Source: an uncultured delta proteobacterium
GTDB lineage: Bacteria > Desulfobacterota > Syntrophorhabdia > Syntrophorhabdales > Syntrophorhabdaceae
Direction of reading: 5' to 3'
Assembly: GCA_903872255.1 (NCBI GenBank)
Contig: CAIQJW010000163.1
Span: forward strand, 1 to 18,323
Length of the DNA stretch: 18,323 bases
Shown here: piece by piece, positions 1 through 5,796 of the stretch
Position numbering within the stretch: position 1 is the stretch's first letter
Layout of the letters: every line of letters begins with the position of its first letter
Notes under the pieces: model-generated
The model's input: the letters and a program-made list of their open reading frames with translations, nothing else
What the model was told of the DNA's origin: nothing
Database searches by the model: none
Made by a program: the position numbers and the translations under genes

Positions 1-851
1 AGCATGTATGCAAATAAGGTGGAGGTCACTGCTGCGCAGAAATGGAAGCTCCTGAAAAGGTCAAGTTCGAGAAGTGGCTCCGCACATTTTGCCTCCCGTA
101 CGAAGAATATAGCCAGAAGCACAACGGAAGCCCCGAAAGCCCCGATGATCCGCATTGAGGTCCATCCTAAGTCCCAGCCGGTGCTCAGGGCATATATGAA
201 GAACGCCAGGCCCCCAAAACTCAACGCAGCGCCCAGGATATCGAAACCTGCTTTCCGTAGCTTCTTTAAACGGGCCGTGCTCTCATCGGGTATGTACTTG
301 TTTACCGCGTACATGGCAAATATCCCGAAAGGAATATTGACGAAGAATACCCATCGCCACGATAAAAGGCCGGTGATGAATCCGCCGGCAGGCGCCCCGA
401 TCGCAATTCCCAGGGCGGCCCCTGTGGACGCGATCCCGAAGGCCCAGCCGGTTTTCTCGGGCGGGAGAAACTTTGGTATCATGGCGAAGGCGATTGCCAG
501 GATCATCGCGCACCCGATGCCCTGCACGAACCGGGACATTATCAGCATTCCGAGAGAGATGGATGCGCCGCACAAAAGTGAGCCTAGAGTGAAGAGCAGG
601 TACCCGAAGAAGAATACCCGTCTTAATCCAAAACGGTCGCCCAGCTTGCCGAAAAGAAGAAGAGTACTCGTCGATACCAGGAGGTATACGAGGATAACCC
701 ATGAGACTTCCGCGGATGTCACATTAAAACGTTCGGCGATCGTGGGAAGCGAGATGTTGACAATGTAGCTGTCAAGCTTCGACATGAATGCGCCGAAAGC
801 AACTGTTATGACGATCCAGCGGAAAACGAGCGGCGCCGGTTGGGAAGGCAT
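1..851 (-). CDS. DHA2-family MFS efflux transporter (partial, C-terminus outside window)
   Basis: This is the N-terminal part (283 residues visible) of a major facilitator of the EmrB/QacA (DHA2, 14-TMS) drug:proton antiporter type, located in the inner membrane. Its reading frame is open to the window edge. Visible hallmarks are an N-terminal helix ending in KLDSYIVNISLPTIAERF, the loop 2-3 motif A (GKLGDRFGLRRVF), an RFVQGIG segment, and the antiporter motif C region (GIAIGAPAGGFITG) followed by the SWRWVFFVNIPFG segment typical of DHA2 members. The start is the ATG at 851-849. An in-frame TGA lies just upstream and there is no convincing Shine-Dalgarno site. The gene is divergent from the TPR protein across about 107 bp. 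The substrate cannot be told from sequence. The family call is firm, while 'multidrug' is only the usual family role. Confidence 0.9.
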   Translation of the reverse strand, partial: MPSQPAPLVFRWIVITVAFGAFMSKLDSYIVNISLPTIAERFNVTSAEVSWVILVYLLVSTSTLLLFGKLGDRFGLRRVFFFGYLLFTLGSLLCGASISLGMLIMSRFVQGIGCAMILAIAFAMIPKFLPPEKTGWAFGIASTGAALGIAIGAPAGGFITGLLSWRWVFFVNIPFGIFAMYAVNKYIPDESTARLKKLRKAGFDILGAALSFGGLAFFIYALSTGWDLGWTSMRIIGAFGASVVLLAIFFVREAKCAEPLLELDLFRSFHFCAAVTSTLFAYM

Positions 852-958
852 ACGAAGTCATTTTAATTGAGCGGGCGCCGATTTTCAATATATTTCCCCC
901 GGAAGCGGCGCTGGTACTTGCACGCGAAGCATGGTAGCATGTATGCAATAGAGTAGTC

Positions 959-2008
959 ATGACAGACCCTGAAAAGTTGACCGAAAAGTATTTTCACTGC
1001 ATGGGGGAGCGCCTTATCGATGAAGGCGATCTCGAAGAAGGGATCATATTTTTTCAAAAGGCCATCGATGTCGGCGACACGCCGTATGCCTGGTATGGGC
1101 TCTCACGGGCCCTCGGGATGGCCGAAGATACCGCGGGGGCTGTCGGTGCCATATCCCGCGCAATAAAGCTTGCCCCCGGCATTCCCGAGTATTATTTCGA
1201 GCGCTCCCGCCTGCTTGCCTCTCTCGGCAGGAACGACCTTGCCGATGAAGAGATGAAGAGGGCGATAGCCATAGACCCTAATTACAGGCGCATCGACAGG
1301 ATCAACCGGGCGGCCGGTATCCTTAACGAGGCGTTCGATGGTGCATTCCATAAACCGTCATGCCCTGTCGCTTCCTGTCCGGCCTATTGCTGTCATTTCA
1401 AGGAAAACATGTTTCTTCATGGGGTTACGTTAGGGGCCTGGAAGCTCAAAGCGGTCCGGGAATTGTTCAGAGAAAAGGGCCTGAATGAAACAGACCTCTT
1501 GGAGAATTTTCCTGTCGCCGGTATCGAAAACGCGCAAGACCTTTTTTCACCATACGATATCGTAAAGTTTGACGGAATTGCCTCGGTGATATTTCCCCGG
1601 CGCAAAGATGCCGTGCTGGGCGCGGACCTTGCGCGCGACATACCGAAAGGGCGAGATTACCGGTCGCTCATGTGGATAGACGGCACCGCAAGGCCCTGCC
1701 GTTTGTTCGAAAATGGCCGGTGCTCCATCTACGAAGCAGGCGGTGAGCCAAGCCTCGAATCGTGTTCATCGTTCCTGTGCATGACAGGGTTCATATTTCT
1801 CGTCCTTCGGCATCTCGGGATGGTCAATGAAAAATGGCTGAGCGGGCTGTCCATTGCCCGTCTTAATGAGATCGCCGTGGAGGCGCTTATCATACTGGGT
1901 GAGGACGTGTACGGCAGCGAGGAGATGCGCTCTGCCGACCCGCCCGACGAGGACATGAAAAAAAGGCTCATAGACGAGGCAGGCAGGAAGATCTCCCTAT
2001 TGTTTTGA
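959..2008 (+). CDS. TPR-repeat protein with C-terminal YkgJ-type (CxxxxCxxxCC) metal-binding domain
   Basis: This 349-residue soluble protein has two parts. Residues about 10-115 are three TPR-like helical repeats (for example YAWYGLSRALGMAED and YYFERSRLLASLGRNDLADE). Residues about 130-280 carry two cysteine groups: C135, C140, C144 and C145 (CPVASCPAYCC), then C247, C255, C269 and C274 in a CRLFENGRCSIYE context. This spacing resembles the YkgJ / zinc-or-iron-chelating family (CxxxCxxCC followed by C..l..g.C.iY..rp..C..f). The metal is unknown and could be an Fe-S cluster or zinc. The TPR part may recruit partner proteins. The 3' end overlaps by 12 nt the 3' end of the convergent IscU-like gene, so the two share DNA but not an operon. 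The start is an ATG with only a weak purine stretch before it. Function is not established for this architecture. Confidence 0.8.
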   Translation: MTDPEKLTEKYFHCMGERLIDEGDLEEGIIFFQKAIDVGDTPYAWYGLSRALGMAEDTAGAVGAISRAIKLAPGIPEYYFERSRLLASLGRNDLADEEMKRAIAIDPNYRRIDRINRAAGILNEAFDGAFHKPSCPVASCPAYCCHFKENMFLHGVTLGAWKLKAVRELFREKGLNETDLLENFPVAGIENAQDLFSPYDIVKFDGIASVIFPRRKDAVLGADLARDIPKGRDYRSLMWIDGTARPCRLFENGRCSIYEAGGEPSLESCSSFLCMTGFIFLVLRHLGMVNEKWLSGLSIARLNEIAVEALIILGEDVYGSEEMRSADPPDEDMKKRLIDEAGRKISLLF

Positions 2009-2389
2009 CCTGCGGCCTTTGTGGCCGTACACATGGTCTATGACGGCTTCCTGGATGCCTTTGGCACCACGGTTTGCACAATGGGCCTTGTTTTCTGGTA
2101 ATCCACCGAGCGCATTAATTATATCTTCGCCCTCGATCATCATTGCATGGTCGAGGTCTTTTCCGACCGCAAGCTCCGTCATCACACTGGCACAGGCAAC
2201 GCAGACGAGGCATCCCCGCGTCAGGAATTTAACGTCCGTAACGACGGTGCCTTCGACCCTGATAAATACCGTGAGATAATCTCCCCGAGAGGGATCGCCG
2301 ACAAGGCCGATGCCGTCAGGGTCTTCCATGGTCCCGCAATTGCGCGGGTTCTCGAAATGGTCGGTGATTGTTTGGCTGTATTCGGTCAT
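1997..2389 (-). CDS. IscU/NifU-N-like iron-sulfur scaffold, non-canonical cysteines
   Basis: This 130-residue protein has the IscU/NifU N-terminal fold signature: an N-terminal DHFENPRNCG block, GLVGDPSRGD, a beta-strand FIRVEG, DVKFLTRGC, an ALGGLPENK helix and HCANRGAKGIQEAV. IscU proteins build a transient Fe-S cluster on three Cys plus an Asp. Aligned by eye with E. coli IscU, the Asp (D37), the second Cys (C60) and the His-Cys pair (H103, C104) are kept, but the first Cys (IscU C37) is Arg35 (codon CGG). Two extra cysteines, C63 and C66, create a CxxCxxC run at 60-66. It therefore may not be a standard scaffold. No cysteine desulfurase (IscS/NifS) is adjacent. The ATG at 2389 is preceded by a GAGGA-like site at a long distance. 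It is convergent with the TPR/YkgJ gene. The family call is firm, but activity is uncertain. Confidence 0.85.
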   Translation of the reverse strand: MTEYSQTITDHFENPRNCGTMEDPDGIGLVGDPSRGDYLTVFIRVEGTVVTDVKFLTRGCLVCVACASVMTELAVGKDLDHAMMIEGEDIINALGGLPENKAHCANRGAKGIQEAVIDHVYGHKGRRSKQ

Positions 2390-2412
2390 ACCGTTTTCGT
2401 GTCCTCGTTATG

Positions 2413-2506
2413 ATCGTGAAACGTAAATCGTAAATCGTAAAGTGTAAAAAACCAAAAAATTGACAGGTCTTTCACTTCTTACGATTTACGATTTACGTTT
2501 CACGAT
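2413..2506. repeat. 28-bp perfect inverted repeat with internal 7-bp iterations
   Basis: The left arm at 2413-2440 (starting ATCGTGAAACGTAAATCG) is the exact reverse complement of the right arm at 2479-2506, separated by a 38-nt A-rich centre. Each arm is itself built from nearly three copies of a 7-bp unit, CGTAAAT. It lies between two divergent genes (the IscU-like gene starts at 2389 and hisS at 2606), so it is not placed as an ordinary terminator. As RNA, either strand would fold into a long hairpin. It could be a MITE-like or dispersed intergenic repeat. No transposase is present. Confidence 0.85.
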
Positions 2507-2605
2507 TTCTCCGTACTATACCACATCGAACGGAAAATTCACTTTCAATTATTCTTTGTTTTGTGATACCTAAATGAGGTCGGAACATCCGATTTTGGAG
2601 CAATA

Positions 2606-3868
2606 ATGGAAAAGATCAGGACGCTTCGGGGCTTTCGCGACATCCTCGGCGAAGAGCTCGGGAAATTTAGGGACATCGAGGAAGCATTTAGAAAATACAG
2701 CACGCGCCTCGGTTTCCGTCAGATCGAACTTCCCATCCTCGAGAAAACAGAGCTGTTCGTGCGGACAATTGGCGATGCGACGGATATTGTCGAAAAAGAA
2801 ATGTTCACATTCATCGACGCCGGCGGCGATTCGCTGTCGATGAGGCCGGAGGCGACGGCAGGGATGGTCAGGTCCTATCTGCAGGAAGGCCTTTATGCGA
2901 CCGAAAGGCTGACAAAGGTCTGTACGATAGGCCCCATGTTCCGTCACGAGCGGCCCCAGAAAGGCAGGTACCGGGAATTTCACCAGATCGACGTAGAGGT
3001 GTTCGGCGTAAAAGAACCTTTGATCGATGCAGAATTGATATTCATGATCCGGATGTTTCTCGATGAACTCGATATCAGCCGGTATCATATAGAGGTCAAC
3101 AGCGTGGGATGCAAGACATGCCGGGAATCTTTCCGCGGGATACTCCTGGAATTTTTTGCAACCAGGAAGAGCGAACTATGTGAAGATTGTTTAAGGAGGC
3201 TCGAAAAGAACCCCTTAAGGATCTTCGACTGTAAAAATCAGCAATGCATCCGGGTGACGGCGGATTCGCCGCTTCTCTTCAACTCGTTATGCGATGAGTG
3301 CAGGGACCATTTCGACCTCTTTCAAAAGTATGTGACCGGTTTCGGCATTAAAATTGAGGTCAATAAACGCCTGGTAAGGGGCCTCGATTACTACACCAAG
3401 ACAGTTTTTGAGATCACATCCGATGATCTTGGGGCCCAGAAGGCATTTATGGCGGGTGGAAGATATGACGATCTCGTCGAAGAAATGGGAGGTCCGGCCA
3501 CTGCCGGCATCGGTTTTGCCGTAGGTGTCGAAAGGCTCGCCATGCTTATGCCTCAAAAGACGGAAGAACCAGTCAGGGAGTGTTTTTTCGCCTGTATAGG
3601 CGACCGGGCACACGATTACCTGATACTGCTCCTCAAGGCATGTTCGTCTGAAGGCATACCCCTTAAGTATTCGTACGAAGCAAAGTCGCTTAAGGCACAA
3701 ATGCGGTATGCGGACAATCTGAAATGCGATCTCGTCCTGATCCTTGGCGATGATGAGATAGAAAAAAACATAGTAACCTTAAGGGATATGACGGGAAAAA
3801 ACCAGGAAGAGCTGCCGCTCAACATAGATCACATTATCAGTGTGCTCAAAAACCGTTTGTCCCCGTAG
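2606..3868 (+). CDS. hisS: Histidyl-tRNA synthetase
   Basis: This 420-residue class II aminoacyl-tRNA synthetase charges tRNA-His in the cytoplasm, and its length is normal for bacterial HisRS. It starts with the family's RTLRGFRDILGEE block. Motif 1 lies in the region around residues 40-65 (LPILEKTELF). Motif 2 is FRHERPQKGRYREFHQ at about 112-127. The histidine-specific RGLDYYT motif is at about 258-264, and motif 3 is the GGRYDDL and AGIGFAVGVERL segments near 288-315. The C-terminal 90 residues form the anticodon-binding domain. The ATG at 2606 follows TTGGAG with good spacing. Upstream is the 28-bp inverted repeat. The gene ends about 140 bp before the PfkB-family kinase and no strong terminator is visible between them. 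Confidence 0.97.
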   Translation: MEKIRTLRGFRDILGEELGKFRDIEEAFRKYSTRLGFRQIELPILEKTELFVRTIGDATDIVEKEMFTFIDAGGDSLSMRPEATAGMVRSYLQEGLYATERLTKVCTIGPMFRHERPQKGRYREFHQIDVEVFGVKEPLIDAELIFMIRMFLDELDISRYHIEVNSVGCKTCRESFRGILLEFFATRKSELCEDCLRRLEKNPLRIFDCKNQQCIRVTADSPLLFNSLCDECRDHFDLFQKYVTGFGIKIEVNKRLVRGLDYYTKTVFEITSDDLGAQKAFMAGGRYDDLVEEMGGPATAGIGFAVGVERLAMLMPQKTEEPVRECFFACIGDRAHDYLILLLKACSSEGIPLKYSYEAKSLKAQMRYADNLKCDLVLILGDDEIEKNIVTLRDMTGKNQEELPLNIDHIISVLKNRLSP

Positions 3869-4011
3869 ATCCTTAAAATGCATACCCGGAATCAGGTTAC
3901 TTTTGTAATACACAATTAGCAGGATAAAGGCGATTAAACCTCCGAGAGCCGGGAAAGTAAAATTTTTGTAGCCATTTTTTTCTGCAAGTAATACAATAAC
4001 TTTTACAATCA

Positions 4012-4935
4012 ATGATATACACTATCACTTTAGATCCGATGCTTGATAGAATCGTCCGGGTGGAAGAGCTGGTTTATGACGACGTTAATTATATCGCCGA
4101 GGACAATACAAGGCCCAAAGGTAAGGGGATTGACGTTTCGCGGGTCATAAAGGAACTGGGCGGCGAGAGCATATCACTTGGTTTTGCGGGAGGATATGCC
4201 GGATTGGAGCTAACCGATCTTCTTGCCGCAGAAGGTATTGAAGCAGATTTTACCCGGATCAAGAATGAAACGCTGTCGAGTTTTACTATATTTCAGAGGA
4301 AAAAGAAGCTTCGAACCTTGCTGTACACACCACAGCCCGTTCCGGACCAGTCTGAGATCGATGCTTTTGGTGCAAAGATGGATGCAATACCTGACGGCAG
4401 TTCGGTGGTCATAAGCGGTAATATTCCATCCGGCATGAAAGACAGCTTTTTCGCAGATCTTATAATGAATCTTAAGAAACGAAGCATCAAAGTCTATTTC
4501 GATTCCGATCGCGAAGCCCTTAAACTAGGGGTTGCGGCAGGCCCCTACATGATCAAGCCGAACATATTCGAGCTTAACCGGCTCGCTGGTTCACGGGCCG
4601 CCGAGCCGGAGGAAATTAAAGAAATTGTTAAGCTATTTCAGAATAATGTCGAATATATTGTAGTGTCCCTGGGTGCTCGGGGGGCTGTGGGTTTTTCAAA
4701 GGAAGGAAATTATTATGCAAAACCGCCCGGGGTAAAAGTGCGGAACTCATCGGGAGCCGGAGATTCACTTCTGGGAGGTTTTGTTTCCGTGATGACGCGA
4801 AGCGGTACTTTTGAAGAATCCCTCAAAGTTGGGGTCGCTTGCGGAACCGCTGCAACGTATGGTGTATCGGGTACCGTCTGCAGCAAAAATGACATAAATA
4901 ACATCAAGGAAGAAGTAATTATTGAAAAATTTTAA
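4012..4935 (+). CDS. PfkB-family sugar-phosphate kinase (1-phosphofructokinase / tagatose-6-phosphate kinase type)
   Basis: This 307-residue kinase belongs to the PfkB (ribokinase-like) family, in the subgroup of 1-phosphofructokinase, LacC and PfkB. Such enzymes move the ATP gamma-phosphate to a sugar phosphate. It opens with IYTITLDPMLDRI, as FruK/LacC enzymes do. PfkB signature 1 is GKGIDVSRVIKELGG from about residue 37. The phosphate/ATP segment KPNIFELNRL lies near 182, and signature 2 is NSSGAGDSLLGGF from about 245, with the predicted catalytic base Asp251. No fru PTS or fructose regulator is adjacent, so fructose-1-phosphate versus fructose-6-phosphate or tagatose-6-phosphate cannot be decided. 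The ATG at 4012 has no visible Shine-Dalgarno. The preceding sequence is A/T-rich, with a TACAAT hexamer at 3992-3997. Confidence 0.88.
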   Translation: MIYTITLDPMLDRIVRVEELVYDDVNYIAEDNTRPKGKGIDVSRVIKELGGESISLGFAGGYAGLELTDLLAAEGIEADFTRIKNETLSSFTIFQRKKKLRTLLYTPQPVPDQSEIDAFGAKMDAIPDGSSVVISGNIPSGMKDSFFADLIMNLKKRSIKVYFDSDREALKLGVAAGPYMIKPNIFELNRLAGSRAAEPEEIKEIVKLFQNNVEYIVVSLGARGAVGFSKEGNYYAKPPGVKVRNSSGAGDSLLGGFVSVMTRSGTFEESLKVGVACGTAATYGVSGTVCSKNDINNIKEEVIIEKF

Positions 4936-4949
4936 TTTACATATTACCA

Positions 4950-4979
4950 TTGTTGGTATATATGTATTCAATATATACA
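4950..4979 (+). promoter_or_regulatory. Putative sigma-70 promoter with TATA-rich dyad before small lipoprotein gene
   Basis: A TTGTTG hexamer at 4950-4955 is followed at 16-18 bp by TATATA/TATACA at 4972-4979. The same stretch holds a perfect dyad, GTATATAT (4956-4963) and ATATATAC (4971-4978), around a 7-nt centre. It could be an operator or simply A/T-rich promoter DNA. It sits about 30-55 bp upstream of the lipoprotein ATG, whose Shine-Dalgarno is near perfect. Confidence 0.4.
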
Positions 4980-5008
4980 AAGATTAATAAAAAAGGAGGT
5001 GAAAATAG

Positions 5009-5221
5009 ATGAAGAAACTCGTCGCATTAATGATAGCTATCGCTTTTTTTGCAGGTTTTTCACTGATCGGATGCGGTCCGACCGCAGAGCCGCCGAAGCC
5101 GGCACCACCGAAGGAAGAGGCAAAACCGACGCCGCCCCCAGCAGAGCAGAAGGCAGCACCGGCAGAGAAACCCGCAGCAGAGAAACCGGCAGCAGAGAAA
5201 CCGGCACCGGAGAAAAAGTAA
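5009..5221 (+). CDS. Small proline/alanine/lysine-rich lipoprotein
   Basis: This 70-residue predicted lipoprotein has an n-region MKK, a hydrophobic stretch (LVALMIAIAFFAGFSLIG) and a lipobox LIGC, giving Cys22 as the acylated residue. The mature part is only about 49 residues and is almost entirely Pro, Ala, Glu and Lys, with an AAEKP motif repeated near the C-terminus. It contains no globular domain. Such extended Pro/Ala/Lys tails are common in tethers that reach across the periplasm, but no function can be assigned. The start is well supported by AAGGAGGTGA at 4993-5002, six bases before the ATG. It is followed by a terminator-like hairpin and then the Pal-like lipoprotein, suggesting an abundant, separately terminated transcript in an envelope gene pair. 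Confidence 0.8.
   Translation: MKKLVALMIAIAFFAGFSLIGCGPTAEPPKPAPPKEEAKPTPPPAEQKAAPAEKPAAEKPAAEKPAPEKK
5161..5205 (+). repeat. 15-bp tandem repeat encoding AAEKP units
   Basis: Three consecutive 15-bp units occur inside the small lipoprotein gene, the second and third (AGCAGAGAAACCGGC at 5176-5190 and 5191-5205) being identical and the first slightly degenerate. A diverged fourth unit follows. Each unit adds five residues, so slippage could change the length of the mature tail without breaking the frame. Confidence 0.75.
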
Positions 5222-5231
5222 TGCTGCATGC

Positions 5232-5272
5232 GAGGGTATATCCGGTGATATTGGGTATACCCTCTAATTTTT
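5232..5272 (+). terminator. Rho-independent terminator after small lipoprotein
   Basis: The stem GAGGGTATA (5232-5240) pairs perfectly with TATACCCTC (5256-5264) around a 15-nt loop, followed by TAATTTTT (5265-5272). It lies 10 nt after the lipoprotein stop codon and about 18 nt before the Pal-like gene. Confidence 0.7.
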
Positions 5273-5289
5273 GAAGGAAGGGGTGGAAC

Positions 5290-5796
5290 ATGAAAATAAA
5301 GTCATTGTCTCTCATTTTACTCGTCGCCTTTATCGGTATTTCACTAGGTGGTTGCGGATGTTTTATGCAGCAGATGAAAGGTGAGACTCCGCCTCCCGCT
5401 GCGGAACCTGTAGTGGTTGCACCGCCGGAGCAGAAGGTTGAAGTTCCTGTAGCTGTTTCACCGCTTAGGGACATCAACTTCGATTTCGACAAGTATGCCG
5501 TCAGGGATACGGATGCCGGGATCTTGAAGGAAAACCTGGGCTGGATGAGTGCCACAGCAAACCGCGGCAAAAAGGTGAGGATCGAAGGCCATTGTGACCA
5601 AAGAGGCACAGTGGAGTACAACCTTGTCCTCGGTCAGAAGAGGGCCGACTCTGCGAAGAATTTCCTCGTGAATCTTGGCGCAGACGCAAGGCTTCTTGAA
5701 ACTGTAAGCTATGGCAAAGAAAAACCGGTTGATCCGGGACGCAACGAAGCAGCTTGGGCGAAAAACAGAAGAGCACATTTTCTGGCGCTCCAGTAA
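5290..5796 (+). CDS. pal: Pal-like peptidoglycan-associated lipoprotein (OmpA C-terminal domain)
   Basis: This 168-residue outer-membrane lipoprotein has a signal peptide with lipobox LGGC (predicted acylated Cys22), a proline-rich linker to about residue 55, and then an OmpA-like peptidoglycan-binding domain. Diagnostic motifs are INFDFDKYAVRD, the VRIEGHCDQRGTVEYNLVLGQKRADSAKNFL block that binds diaminopimelate in this family, and the C-terminal WAKNRRAHF. Length and order match Pal of the Tol-Pal complex, which ties the outer membrane to peptidoglycan. The rest of the tol genes are not in the window, so the role as true Pal rather than a paralogue is inferred. The ATG at 5290 follows the purine-rich AAGGAAGGGGTGG. 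A terminator-like hairpin lies 21 nt past the stop and inside the next reading frame. Confidence 0.9.
   Translation: MKIKSLSLILLVAFIGISLGGCGCFMQQMKGETPPPAAEPVVVAPPEQKVEVPVAVSPLRDINFDFDKYAVRDTDAGILKENLGWMSATANRGKKVRIEGHCDQRGTVEYNLVLGQKRADSAKNFLVNLGADARLLETVSYGKEKPVDPGRNEAAWAKNRRAHFLALQ

Noticed and set aside
4..768. Long plus-strand open frame of 254 codons
   Set aside because: It is antisense to the transporter gene, whose minus-strand frame gives a clear DHA2 protein. The plus-strand translation is basic, low in recognisable motifs and opens only because of codon composition.
1..948. 13-nt direct repeat AGCATGTATGCAA at 1-13 and 936-948
   Set aside because: A few 13-mers are expected to repeat by chance in 18 kb. 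The flanks differ and no structure links the two copies.
2570..3088. Minus-strand frame of 172 codons opposite hisS
   Set aside because: It is fully antisense to conserved HisRS motifs and has no family features of its own.
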